From contig OX421492.1 of the NCBI GenBank assembly GCA_949126835.1, positions 44,971,498-45,035,497 of the forward strand: a DNA stretch of 64,000 bases. The letters are read 5' to 3'. A program made the position numbers and the translations under genes. The stretch is from Anisus vortex. Lineage: Eukaryota > Mollusca > Gastropoda > Planorbidae. This document shows, in pieces, positions 21,786 through 33,849 of the stretch. The first letter of the stretch is position 1. Each line of letters opens with the position of its first letter. Under the pieces are notes generated by a model, which saw nothing but the letters and a program-made list of their open reading frames with translations, ran no database searches and had not been told where the DNA came from.

Positions 21786-24060
21786 GCTATAACAATATAT
21801 ATGGCATCCTTCCATCCTCAAGGGACGATGGCGCAGTCTCCTTTCTCTCTGCTTCTCGCCTTTCTCCTGGCTCGTTGCTCTTCGCTTCTTTCTGTAAGGG
21901 TGGCTTTTGCAGCTTGAGTGCCTTCGCGCACCTTTGACCGCCAGGAGGTGCGTTCCTCAGCATGGCTCTCCCACTTGTTGGGCTCAATGCGTGCCAGTAA
22001 TAAGTCTTTCTTGCAAACGTCTTTGAACCGCAAGCAAGGGCGACCCCTCTTTCTTGTACCGGCTGCCAGCTCTCCATACAGTAGGGCTCTTGGGATGCGC
22101 TCCGCACCCATCCTGTGGACATGGCCTATCCATCGCAGGCGCCTCTCACTCAGGATTGAGTTTATACTCAGCATATGGCTTCTCCTGAGAACCTCCACAT
22201 TTGTGACTCTTTCCTGCCATTTGATGTGGAGTATCCTGCGCAGGCATCGCAGGTGAAAGCTATTGAGCTGCTTAATTTGCTTAGCGTATGTAGCCCAGGT
22301 CTCGCTTCCATAGAGAAGTGTGCTTAGCACACAAGCCTGGTAGACAGAGATTTTTGTCCTATCAGTGAGTTGAGCATTATCCCATACTCTTTGGTTGAGC
22401 CTTGCCATTAAAGATACTGCCTTGCCGATTCTGGTTTGTATTTCTTTTTCCAGGAACAGTGAGCTTGAAATGTTGCTGCCAAGGTATGTGTAGTCCTCGA
22501 CAACATCCAGAGTGTTTCCCTCAATTGAGATTGCTGGGAGGCATTCTGTACCTTACCTCATAATATTGGTCTTTTTTAGGCTTATTGTTAGGCCAAATTC
22601 TTTGCATGCCTCCGAGAATCTACTGACCAGTTTCTGGATTCCTTCCTCTGAATGTGAAACAAGAGCTGCATCATCAGCGAATAGCAATTATCTGATTAAT
22701 ACGGTTTCCACTTTGCTCTTTGCACGGAGCCGGGCTATGTTATAGAGATTTCCATCGGCCCTAGTATGGATGTTCACGCCCTCGGAGCAGTTCTCAAAAG
22801 CATATCGGAGGAGTACTGAGAAGAATACCAAAGAGTGTTGGTGCCAGGACGCAGCCCTGTTTAACCCCGCTACACACTGGGAATGGTTCTGATGTGGCTC
22901 CGTCGAAGAGAACTGTGCTGTGCATGTTGTCATGGAAAGCATCAATAATACTTAGTAGCCGGGGCGGACATCCAATCTTTTTCAGTATACTAAAGAGTCC
23001 AGTGCGGCTAACTAGTTCAAATGCCTTAGTCAAGTCAATGTATGCAATGTAGAGGACCGTCTGCTGTTCCCGGCATTTTTCTTGTAGCTGGCGCAGTGAA
23101 AAAACCATATTCATAGTTGATCGGCCAGCCCGAAAGCCGCATTGGGATTCTGGGTAGACGTTTTGTGCCAGAGTTTGCAGGCGTGCCAGTACCACTCTTG
23201 CAAAGGCCTTTCCCACAATACTGAGTAGTGATATGCCTCGATAGTTATTACAATAACCATCTCCAATGTCGATGTTTAGTCTGGAGAGTTCCTTGTCTAT
23301 GATTGCAGTTTTCCTCATATCTTCTGTTAAAGGAAGGTCATTGTAGATTCCAGGGCACATGGTTCGAATGTTCCAGCTTGCAAGTCGAAGTGCTGGAGAC
23401 TTCTTGATTGTTCTTTTTTCCTGGTGCTTGGCTTATGGCTTGCTTGTTGAGTTGAGCACTCTGATCCCCATGCACCCAATGGGGCAGGCAAGCCATGGCG
23501 GAACATCACCTTATTCGCTGGGGGCTGCCCAGCTTGAGGCGGGCGGTAGATGCTCAGTGAGACGTTGCTATCTCTCTCACCGTCTGGAGCGACCCCTGGC
23601 GCCTAGCTCTACGCCAATCGAGCGGTGGCTTATAACCGGTAAACTGCCGCTCCACGTGTTGTGCCTACGCCTTGCAGCGAAGCTGGAGTGACCTCTCCAG
23701 GTTGGGGTGAGGGAAGTCAAAAAGGAGGCCACGATGGCCTGGGCGATGCTTAAGAAGGCCAGCTGTTGCCCATGCAGCAGGCCCTCTCTCTCTCCACGAT
23801 GATGGTGGTTCCAAGGGAACAGCGAGCTGATACAACATGGGACCATCTGCGTCGCAGGAGTTGCCAGAGAGATAGCGCGTTCACTATAAAACTGCCTTAG
23901 GGACTCCATCTCCTGATTTTCTGTTAGGGTTTACTCCCTTAGCCTCTCCATGAACAGGTGTAGACGCGAGGCAGCGGAGGTTTGAGATCAGAGTTTTCCT
24001 CTCCTAGATGAGCTACCTATCAAGGTTTACGAGCCCCATCACTAAATCAAAATGCAAGAC
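21786..24060 (-). pseudogene. LINE (APE endonuclease/RT) with internal deletion
   Basis: The minus strand reads an APE-type endonuclease start (LASWNIRTM, then LTEDMRKTAIIDKELSRLNI) at 23410-23270. It passes directly to RT motifs: NNYRGISLLSIVGKAFARVV, CGFRAGRST, AYIDLTKAF, GVKQGCVLAPTLFGIL, and FADD in LLFADDAALVSHS near 22665-22690. The C-terminal part (22408-21818) has [24 protein letters not shown] and RLRWIGHVHRM. The endonuclease body is missing, so EN and RT are joined by a deletion. Frameshifts near 22400-22800 break the rest. The segment 23400-24060 is the probable 5' region; part of it matches 52380-52450. Confidence 0.85.
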
Positions 24061-24576
24061 AAGACTCAAACCAAGGATCATGCGATAAATAATCTGTATA
24101 GGAGTGTTGTTATATAACAACATAATATAATAGATTTTACCAAACATATAGTGATATAGCTTCAGTTTATTTTTGTCATACATAAATAATTTCTTAACTC
24201 CATTTAATATTATTCCATCAATATAAATGCTTACAATAGTAACAACATGAAAGCTAAAATAGCATAAACAGCTTTAACAGTTATTACTTCTCCTTAAATA
24301 AATAAAAAAATGTTGGCCTGTCTATTTGGAAAGTTAGTAATCATTTCGCCTTACACAAAGTAATTAATTAAGATTTCTTCAGTTCTGGGAAAGGCAAGAT
24401 ATGGTAGGGTAGTAGGCTAATGGGGGGGGGGGGGATTTTCAACACAGGACATCTTTTGTTTTGTGAATAGGATAAGCGGTAAAAAAAAATCTTGCTTAAA
24501 CAGAACTGTTTATATTGGAATAGATTAAGCCAGTTAATAGCTATTCTTTATATCCAAATAGTCTAATATGAATTTG
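24061..24576. other. Gene-free spacer with poly-G run
   Basis: AT-rich sequence without recognised coding content. A run of 13 G lies near 24422. Confidence 0.5.
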
Positions 24577-25670
24577 GTCTAAATCATAGGTTCTCAACCT
24601 TTTTCGGCTCACCGCCCCCTTTTACAATTTTTTTCGCTCACCGCCCCCCCCCCCAATTTTTTTTAGCGCCCGACCCCTCCCCCTTTTTGCCCATCTGGAC
24701 TATAGTTTCCGCAATTTTTTTTAGGCGGACTAGACTTTTTGTGTGATTAATTATCTTTAAAAAAACTGAAAAAGAAACATATTGTAAGAATTAATAGATA
24801 AAAAAAATGCCTTAACAAAAGGTTTAAATTAATCAATGCGAATCGTTTGCCTGGTGTGTTGATAGAAATTTGTCTATTTTTGTTTCAATTTTGGTTGCAA
24901 AAACCTTAGGTCTAATAATCAGTAATATTTGTTATATTAAAAAACAGAACTTGTTCGGCATCACTATTGAATCAAATGTGGAAACATTTTTTAGTTAAAG
25001 GGAGATGATTAGCCCGTTTTATTTGAGCTAATATATTTTTTTTCTTTTATAAAAAAATAAATGGCTTACAAACTGTAAAAAGTATTTGAAAATTATATAA
25101 ATATTATATTATATGACTAAAGAATTTATATGTATATTTTTAAACATTACAATATTTACCCAGTTTGTATGATTACTACTTATCTATACGGCTTAACAAT
25201 GTTTGTATTATATTTTAATAATGGTTTAAAATACAATAAGGACAACTCGGTTAAACTGAGATCAAAATATAATTAATATTAGCAGATGTTAGGGCGACAG
25301 TGATCGGTCAGCAGGGTTGACAGTCCGGTGAACCAACCACAAGACCAGCCGGACGCACACTATATCGAAAAGTCGAAAAGTCACTGCGATTTCTATTTCT
25401 TATTAATATATTAATATGTAGGCATACTGTTGGGGGATATTAAATATTTAGCGGCACTTTACATAGTTTACATCACATTTCATCCTCCAAAAACTAATCG
25501 ATTCAAATAGCTGAGGTGTTAAAATATATCAGGTACGTTTGTACCGCCCACTTGCCTTTCATCGCCCCCCAATCGCCCCCGGGAATGTCAGCGCCCCCCT
25601 AAAGCTTCTCACCGCCCCCCGGGGGGGGGGGGGGACGATATCGCCCCCGTTGAGAACCTATGGTCTAAAT
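24577..25670. mobile_element. Non-autonomous hAT-type element with 8-bp TSD
   Basis: The element is 24585-25662 (1078 bp). It starts CATAGGTTCTCAACC and ends GTTGAGAACCTATG, so the ends are inverted repeats. The 8-bp duplication GTCTAAAT lies at 24577-24584 and 25663-25670. Subterminal CACCGCCCCC blocks occur at both ends. No transposase frame is present. The 8-bp duplication with a TCTA core is typical of hAT. Related copies lie at 49278-50390 and 50399-51176. Confidence 0.9.
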
Positions 25671-25689
25671 GTAAGGACAAGTCAAGATA

Positions 25690-28560
25690 CATTACTTCCT
25701 TACTTACGCCTACTACCCCTCTCGGGGCATAGGCCACCAACAAGGGCTCTCCAGCCATCCCGGTCCCGAGCGAGTCTTCCAACTGTCCCCATGAATGGCC
25801 TGTTCTCTTGACGTCTGCATCCAGGTCTCGGCGCCAGCTGTTACGGGGTCGGCCTCTCTTCCTCTTTCCTTGGGGTTTTCACGATAGGGACTGTCTGGTG
25901 ATGTTGGATGCTGGTTTTCGGAGTGTGTGCCCCAACCATCTCCATCTTTTTTGCATGATCTCCAGATCGGCTGCCTGTTGACCTGTGCGACTCCAGAGCT
26001 CATCATTACTGATCATGTCCGGCCAGCGTATATGCAAAATCCTCCTGAGACATGAGTTTATGAAAGTCTGGATCTTCTTGGTGTTAGTAGCTGTTGTCCT
26101 CCAAGTCTCTGCACCATAGAGTAAGCGTAAGACAGACTTCACGTTTGAGTTGAAGATCTTGAACTTTGTTTTCAGGGATATTTCTCTTGAGCTCCAGATA
26201 TTCCTAAGTTGGAGGAAGGCTGTCCTGGCCTTGCCAATTCTTGCCCTTACATCGGCATCGGATCCACCCTTCTTATTGACGATGCTGCCTAGATAGGTGA
26301 ATTCTTCAATTTCCTCTAGCGCTTCACCATTGAGAGTGATAGGCGATGTGTTTTCTGCGTTGACCTTAAGGAACTTGGTCTTCCCTTTGTGTATGTTGAG
26401 GCCAAGGCGAGTGGAGTTTTCTGTCACGATGTTGGTCTTTTCTGCATCTGTTGCTGAGTATGTGCGAGTAATGCCAGGTCATCCGCAAAATCTAAATCGT
26501 CTAGTTGTGACCACAGCGTCCACTGGATGCCATTACGCTTATCTGATGCTGATGTCCTCATTACCCAGTCTATCGCTAGCAGAAACAGACATGGCGACAG
26601 TAAACAACCTTGTCTCACTCCTGTCAGTACTTGGAATGCTTCTGTTGGGTGGCCTCTGTGGATCACTCTGCATTTCAATCCTTCATAAGAATTCTTAATT
26701 ATAGAAGTAATTTTTGTAGGGACCCCATAGTGTCTTAGCAGCCTCCAAAGTGATTCCCTGTCTACGCTGTCAAAAGCCTTTTCATAGTCAATAAAGTTGA
26801 CATATAGGGGGGAATTCCACTCGAGCGACTGCTCCAGGATGATGCGCAGTGTAGCTATTTGGTCAGTGCAGGATCTATCCTTGCAGAAACCAGCTTGGTG
26901 ATCTCGCAGCTTCATATCAACAGCATCCTGCATTCTGCCAAGCAGAATCCTGTTGAACACCTTTCCTGGGATTGATAGTAGGGTAATTCCTCTATAGTTA
27001 GAGCAGGAGCTCAAGTTTCCTTTCTTAGGGAGTTTAATGAGTAGTCCCTCTTTCCACTCTGTTGGGACTTGCTCCTCTTCCCAGTTCTTTTGGAAGAGGG
27101 AGTGTAAGAGCTCTACTGTAGTCTCCACGTCCGCTTTCAATGCCTCCGCAGGGATATCTTCTGGTCCAGGTGCTTTGCCGCTTTTAAGCTTCTTGATGGC
27201 TTGGCGTATTTCTTCCTTTGTAGGTGCATTGCAGTCTATCGGCAGGTCTATGTCTGCTGGCTGGATATCAGGTGGGTCTGGGGGAGCTGGCCTGTTGAGT
27301 AGCTCTTCAAAGTATTCCACCCATCTTCTCTTTTGTCCTTCGTCATCGATTATCTGCTTTCCTTCTTTATCTTTCACCGGTCTTTCAGGTTTACTAAACT
27401 TCCCAGATAATTTCTTGGTGATGGTATACAAGTCTTTCATATTTCCATATCTGGCTGCTTCCTCCGCTTCTGCAGCTAGAGCATCTGCATAAGTCTTTTT
27501 GTCAGCTTTGATGCTCTTCTTTACACTCTTGTTTGCTTGTGTGTATTGTTGCTGTGCCTTAGCCTTCTCTGCACGGGTCCGGCTGTTGTTTAATACTGCC
27601 TTCATTTCTCTTCTCTGTTCTATTTTCTTCAGGAAAACCGTTGAGATCCATTCCTTGTGGTTGCGTTTCTGTGGGCCCAATACTTCTTGACAAACTGTCT
27701 TTATTGTTGTTTCCACTATCCTCCACTCCTTGTCTATTGTTGCTTCCCCTTCATCAATTTTTTCTTGCAGGACTTGGGATTTGTTTGCAAGTGCCAGCTT
27801 GAACTCTTGGCGTTTGGTTGGGTCTCTGAGAAGTATTGTGTTGAACTTCTTTCGCTGGTTTAATTCTACTGCCCAATTTTTTTAAAGTTTAAGCTTGACA
27901 CGTGCAACAAGAAGGTGGTGGTCTGAAGCCACGTCCGCGTCCTTCTAACACGTACATCTGGTAGGGACCTCCGGAACTTCTTGGAAATGCATATATGGTC
28001 TATCTGGTTTCTGGTGTGGAGGTCTGGTGAGAGCCAGGTGACTTTGTGTATCTTTCTATGGGGGAAGATGCTACCGCCGATGACAAGGCTGTTTGCAGCA
28101 CACAGATCTACAAACCTCTCTCCATTGTCACTCATCTCTCCCAGCCCCTCTCGACCCATAACCTCTTCGTAACCAGTGTTGTCGTCTCCTATTTTAGCGT
28201 TAAGGTCTCCAATCAACATGGTTATGTCTCTGCTAGGAAGCCTCTGAATGATGCTCTGCAGCCTACCGTAAAATTCATCTTTCATACAGTCTTCACTATC
28301 GTTGGTAGGGGCATAGCACTGAACGAGATTCATGTTGATCTTTTTCCTCTTTGTTCTGAAAGACGCAGTGATGACTCTTGGACCATGTGCCTCTCAACCA
28401 ATTAGTGCTCCTTGGGCAGCCTTTGAGAGCATGATAGCCACTCCCTGAGTGTGTGGTCCATTTTCATCCTCGTGCCCTGAATAAAGGAGTAGCTCTCCCG
28501 TGGTGAGCCTCTTCTGGACGGAATCGGTCCATCTGGCTTCGCTGATGCCGAGGATGCTAA
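25690..28560 (-). pseudogene. LINE with APE endonuclease and RT, lightly decayed
   Basis: Read on the minus strand, the endonuclease runs from ISILGISEARWTDSV (near 28550) through LVQCYAPTND, MLIGDLNAKIG and NQIDHICISKKFR to about 27900. An in-frame TGA sits at 28394-28396 and there is a shift near 27945. The RT frame 27716-26424 (430 codons) has NYRGITLLSIPGKVFNRILL, HQAGFCKDRSC, NFIDYEKAFDSVD, GVRQGCLLSP and [13 protein letters not shown] shift near 26430 leads to the C-terminal frame 26427-25879 ([32 protein letters not shown]), then a stop and another shift. Nearly every domain is present but at least four lesions inactivate it. Confidence 0.88.
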
Positions 28561-28564
28561 TCTT

Positions 28565-28855
28565 GTAAGTCTACCCAGCTGGAGGGTGTCCCTGAGTCTA
28601 CCCAGCTGGAGGGTGTCCCTGAGTCTACCCAGCTGGAGGGTGTCCCTGAGTCTACCCAGCTGAAGGGTGTCCCTGAGTCTACCCAGCTGGAGGGTGTCCC
28701 TGAGTCTACCCAGATGGAGGGTGTCCCTGAGTCTACCCAGCTGGAAGGTGTCCCTGAGTCTACCGAGCTGGAGGGTGTCCCTGAGTCTACCCAGCTGGAG
28801 GGTGTCCCTGAGTCTACCCAGCTGGAGGGTGTCCCTGAGTCTACCCAGCTGTGTT
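28565..28855. repeat. 27-bp minisatellite at the LINE 5' edge
   Basis: About 10.5 units of 27 bp (GTCTACCCAGCTGGAGGGTG core). It begins exactly where the endonuclease reading of the LINE at 25690-28560 stops. Both strands stay open through it, giving LGRLRDTLQ repeats on minus. Confidence 0.93.
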
Positions 28856-29310
28856 GGATAGCTGACGTGAGTTAGGGCAAAGTAAAGCCCAGTAAAGTAG
28901 TAAAGGCTACTTTTGCTGGCCACACAATCCTCTAGTACGCCGCGTCCACAGAAACATCAGAATGCTGCTTCACCGGCCTTATTTTCATGTCTAAAATTAT
29001 TTCTTTTGCCGGTTATCATAACGGTTATTCTGTTAAATCGTTTTAAGGTAGATAAAAATAATGTATAATCTTGTTTGAAATCTGTCCATTTGCATTAATT
29101 TAATTTGCCTTCTTTCTTTAATTCTTACATCATTATTTCTTACTTTGCAACCTTGTCTATTGAAATCTTATGTAGAACCCTGTCTGTATGTTCTCATATT
29201 AGGTAAACATTATCATTTGACTAGTATCTTCAAGAAACACATCAAGACTATTCTAGACCCACAAAAGTCCATTCAATTAATATTTTAACACTATGTAAGT
29301 TGATCTGAAA
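28856..29310. other. Spacer, possible LINE 5' remnant then unique sequence
   Basis: The first ~75 bases (GTAAAGTAGTAAAGGCTACT) resemble the PolyA-free 5' leader style of the adjacent LINE; compare AAGTAGTGGGTAGTAAAGG near 52677. The remainder shows nothing I recognise. Confidence 0.35.
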
Positions 29311-29312
29311 AG

Positions 29313-30168
29313 AAGAGCTGACAAAGTGTGCGTATGAGCTGACAAAGTGTGCGTATGAGCTGACAAAGTAAGTGTATGAGCTGACAAAGTGTGTGTATAC
29401 GAGCTGACAAAGTGTGTGTATACGAGCTTACAAAGTGTGTGTATGAGCTGACAAAGTGTGTGTATAAGCTGACAAGTGTGTATACGAGCTGACAAAACGT
29501 GTATACGAGCTGACAAAGTGTGTGTATGAGCTGACAAAGTGTGTGTATAAGCTGACAAAGTGTGTGTATGAGCTGACAAAGTGTGTGTATACGAGCTGAC
29601 AAAGTGTGTGTATGAGCTGACAAAGTGTGTGTATACGAGCTGACAAAGTGTGTGTATGAACTGACAAAGTGTGTGTATGAGCTGACAAAGTAAGTGTATG
29701 AGCTGACAAAGTGTGTATACGAGCTGACAAGTGTGTGTATGAACTGACAAAGTGTGTGTATGAGCTGACAAAGTAAGTGTATGAGCTGACAAAGTGTGTA
29801 TACGAGCTGACAAAGTGTGTGTATGAACTGACAAAGTAAGTGTATGAGCTGACAAAGTGTGTATACGAGCTGACAAGTGTGTGTATGAACTGACAAAGTG
29901 TGTGTATGAGCTGACAAAGTAAGTGTATGAGCTGACAAAGTGTGTATACGAGCTGACAAAGTGTGTGTATGAACTGACAAAGTAAGTGTATGAGCTGACA
30001 AAGTGTGTATACGAGCTGACAAGTGTGTGTATGAGCTGACAAAGTGGGTATAAGCTGACAAAGTGGGTATAAGCTGACAAAGTGTGTGTATGAGCTGACA
30101 AAGTGTGTATATGAGCTGACAAAATGTGTGTATGAGCTGACAAGTGTGTGTATGAGCTGACAAAGTGG
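29313..30168. repeat. 21-bp minisatellite, left block
   Basis: Units of about 21 bp (GAGCTGACAAAGTGTGTGTAT) with TATAC variants. It continues at 31283-31715 after an interruption of 1.1 kb. Minus frames of up to 290 codons run through it in all three phases with SAHTHTL or CQLIHTL peptides, so they are repeat by-products. Confidence 0.95.
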
Positions 30169-31282
30169 TGTTACGAAACGACGTATTAATACAGATGTGA
30201 GGTGTTATATTAGTGTATTATATGTAACGCCGTAGGATTCAACCGTTAGACATAGAGGTCAACGTTCTAGCTGAGTGTAATTTGACACTTGACCTCGTGT
30301 CGCTTCTCTAGAGAAGGAGTGTCAGCCGAGATAATTAACCCCCTTCCCTCCATTTCCGCTATCATTTACAACTCTTCCACTAGGGTGGTTAAGTTACTTG
30401 GCCTGCCATCCACGAGTCGTGACACTGAATTGTAATCAGTAACTATTTCTCCCTGAAGAAAACACATATACGCTCACCCACTTGCATAGATACTTTAATT
30501 GGAAACGTCTCCAATAGCGCCTTAATGTCTATTTTGCTAAGGTCTAAGGGCACCCTGAGTTCTGGCATGATTGTTATATTGTGGGAAGTTTAATCAATGT
30601 ATGTAATTAAGTAAGATTAATGTTTTCACGCTAAACCCTGACCTCGCCCTATCCGCCAGTTTCGAACAAAGAGAAACTGACTCTGTTGTTCCATTAATTA
30701 AACGACTTTCTAACCAGACTTGTGTCTGTGTTTTTGGGAGTGGAAGTTTTTCCCCTAGTTACGATTGGCTCTACCTTATGCTATAAAAGAGCCCGCACGA
30801 GGTTGGACTTCAGTCGAGGGTCTAATATTTTGTAAGGAGTAGAACATGTTATTAAAGTACTTATTTTTCTCTATTATATAGTCATTCAGTTTAACTTGGA
30901 ACTTAGTCGCTATTATCTACATTATTTTTATACTTATATTTGGAACTGTGTTCATCATGGCTATTCTTACTTTATTATAATAAAGATTTATGTTATGAAT
31001 TCACCACGGATTTGACTGTTATTATTATTTGCATTGTGGAACTGTTACATCATAACTATAGTCAAGAACTTTCTTATTCCACTAAGAATCTACACTATTT
31101 ATTTTACAACTGAGCCAACTGCAAGGAAGTAGACTGTTGCATTCGTATGGAGTAGAATCCGATTGATAGGTCTTCACCATCAATACTATCCTGGACTAAT
31201 AAATAAATAATATATATATATATATATAATATTCAAATCCACAAGGTTCTAATAATCTGGAGGCCGTTCCGGCTTCGTAATA
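30169..31282. mobile_element. Probable solo LTR inside the 21-bp array
   Basis: A 1114-bp insertion splits one array. It starts TGTTACGAAAC and ends GGCTTCGTAATA, so the ends are imperfect inverted repeats (TG...CA with one change). GTGG flanks it on both sides (30165-30168 and 31283-31286). Inside lie a TATAAAAG box at about 30782 and AATAAAG near 30981, as in an LTR promoter and polyadenylation signal. There is no coding frame and no second copy here, so the orientation would be plus if the TATA box is used. Confidence 0.65.
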
Positions 31283-31715
31283 GTGGGTATAAGCTGACAA
31301 AGTGTGTGTATGAGTTGACAAAGTGTGTATACGAGCTGACAAGTGTGTGTATGAGCTGACAAAGTGTGTGTATGAACTGACAAAGTGTGTGTATGAGCTG
31401 ACAAAGTAAGTGTATGAGCTGACAAAGTGTGTATACGAGCTGACAAGTGTGTGTATGAACTGACAAAGTGTGTGTATGAGCTGACAAAGTAAGTGTATGA
31501 GCTGACAAAGTGTGTATACGAGCTGACAAAGTGTGTGTATGAACTGACAAAGTAAGTGTATGAGCTGACAAAGTGTGTATACGAGCTGACAAGTGTGTGT
31601 ATGAGCTGACAAAGTGGGTATAAGCTGACAAAGTGTGTGTATGAGCTGACAAAGTGTGTATATGAGCTGACAAAATGTGTGTATGAGCTGACAAAGTGTG
31701 TGTATGAGCTGTCAT
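31283..31715. repeat. 21-bp minisatellite, right block
   Basis: Same units as 29313-30168, including the same order of variants (GTGGGTATAAGCTGACAAAG, then ATATGAGCTGACAAAATGTG) seen at 30047-30150. Confidence 0.93.
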
Positions 31716-31734
31716 GTTGAAAGACAGAGAGACG

Positions 31735-33160
31735 GAGGGGTGATTGGCCAGCTAAAGGTGTGATTGACCAGCTAAAGCGGTGATTGACGAGCTCAAGTTA
31801 AATGGGTAATTGGCCAGCTAAATGGGTGATTGACCAGCCTAAATGGGTGATTTACAAATCATTAGGGGTGATTGATTAGCCAAAGAGGTGATTGACCAGC
31901 TGAAGGGGTGATTGACCAGCTGAAGGGGTGATTGACCAGCTGAATGGTTGATTGACCAGCTGAAGCGGTGATTGACCGGCTAAATGGGTGATTGTCCAGC
32001 TACCAATGGGTGATTGACCAGCTAAATGGGTGATTGACCAACTAAAGGGGTGATTGACCAGCCAAAGAGCTGATTGACCAGCCAAAGAGGTGATTGGCCA
32101 AAAATGGGTGATTGTCCAGCTAAATTGGTGATTGACCAGCAAAAGAGGTGATCGACCAGCTAAATGGATGATTGACCAGTTAAATTGGTGATTGACCAGC
32201 AAAAGAGATGATTGGCCAGCTAAATGGGTGATTGACAAGCTAAATTGGTGATTGACCAGCAAAAGGGGTGATCGACCAGCTAAATGGGTGATTGACCAGC
32301 AAAAGAGGTGATTGACCAGCTAAATTAGTGATTGACCAACTAAAGGGGTGATTGACCAGCCAAAAGGTGATTGACCAGCCAAAGAGGTGATTGGCCAGCT
32401 AAATGGGTGATTGGCCAGCTAAATAGGTGATTGACCAGCAAAAGAGGTGATTGACCAGCTAAATGGGTGATTGACGAGCTAAATTGGTGATTGACCAGCC
32501 AAAGAGGTGATTGACCAGCTAAATTAGTGATTGACCAACTAAAGGGGTGATTGACCAGCCAAAAGGTGATTGACCAGCCAAAGAGGTGATTGACCGGCAA
32601 AAGAGGTAATTGGCCAGCTAAATGGGTGATTGGCCAGCTAAATTGGTGATTGACCAGCAAAAGGGGTGATCGACGAGCTAAATGGGTGATTGACCAACAA
32701 AAGAGGTGGTTGGCCAGCTAAATAGGTGATTGACCAGCAAAAGAGGTGATTGACCAGCTAAATGTGTGATTGACGAGCTAAATTGGTGATTGACCAGACA
32801 AAGAGGTGATTGGCCAGCTAAATGTGTGATTGACCAGCAAAAGAGGTGATCGACCAGATAAATGGGTGATTGACCAGCTAAATTGGTGATTGACCAGCAA
32901 AAGAGGTGATCGACCAGCTAAATGGGTGATTGACCAGCTTAATTGGTGATTGACCAGCAAAAGAGGTGATCGACCAGCTAAATGGGTGATTGACCAGCTT
33001 AATTGGTGATTGACCAGCAAAAGCGGTGATCGACCAGCTAAATTGATGATTGACCAGCCAAATAGGTGATTGAACAGCAAAAGAGGTGATCGACAAGCTA
33101 AATTGGTGATTGACCAGCTAAATGGGTGATTGACCAGCTAAATGGATGATTGGCCATCTA
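31735..33160. repeat. 20-bp minisatellite with 60-bp trimer units
   Basis: About 70 units of 20 bp (GTGATTGACCAGCTAAATGG). At 32860-33060 three variants alternate in fixed order (AAATTG, AAAAGAG and GATCGACC types) and give a 60-bp higher-order unit. Minus frames (LAGQSPLLLVNHQFSW) are repeat by-products. Confidence 0.95.
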
Positions 33161-33845
33161 AAGTGGAGACTTTCCTTTTTAAGATTGCTTGAATTTTTTT
33201 TTAAATTAATGTTACAATGTTTTTTTAATATTTTATTATTCAATATAATTAAAGGCTTGTTGATGGAAAAACTTGTTGTGGTTAATGACATCCCATTCAT
33301 TTTCAATCATTTGTTTCCCTATTAATTTTTAATGTTTTTTTAGCTTACTAAAACAGATTATATGCTGATTTGTATCAATTACAGATAGCATAAACACTAA
33401 TACCCTGATAGCACACGGTTTTCGGACCGAGCTAGATTTTCGTCGGTGCCGGTTCGGCACGCTCGGCATCCGTCACTCGATTGCTTTTTGCATTCGGTTT
33501 GCATTTGAGAAAGTTCGGCACTTTTTTTTGCGCCTCCGTGCTTTTTATAGCCTACGTATCGCATTTGGACCGATTATGTGCCGAAAATGTTAAAGTTAAA
33601 AATATAGCCTATATTTATTTTCAATTATTTTTAAGAAAAAAAAACGAATGCGAATATAGTTTTGCTACTCCTTACTCTGTTAATATGACATATATATATT
33701 TATATATATATAGTATTGAAAGGAATTAACAATTAGACTAGCTGCATATATATATATATTGTATTTTAAAGTCTAGTCTTTTAAAAACATATATCTATAG
33801 CCTCATTTTTTTTTCAAAATACATAGACAGGATACATGATATTTA
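33161..33845. other. Gene-free spacer with a GC-richer patch
   Basis: Mostly AT-rich. A patch at about 33415-33590 is GC-richer, with several TTCGGCAC or GTGCCGAA words. I recognise no gene or element. TATATA microsatellites lie near 33690-33760. Confidence 0.4.
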
Positions 33846-33849
33846 TTGA

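Noticed and set aside
29277..30163. Minus frames of 200-290 codons (SAHTHTL, CQLIHTL)
   Set aside because: Several phases of the same 21-bp array are open together, which a real gene would not show.
31876..33096. Minus frames with LAGQSPLLLVNH repeats
   Set aside because: 20-bp minisatellite by-products, broken where unit length changes.
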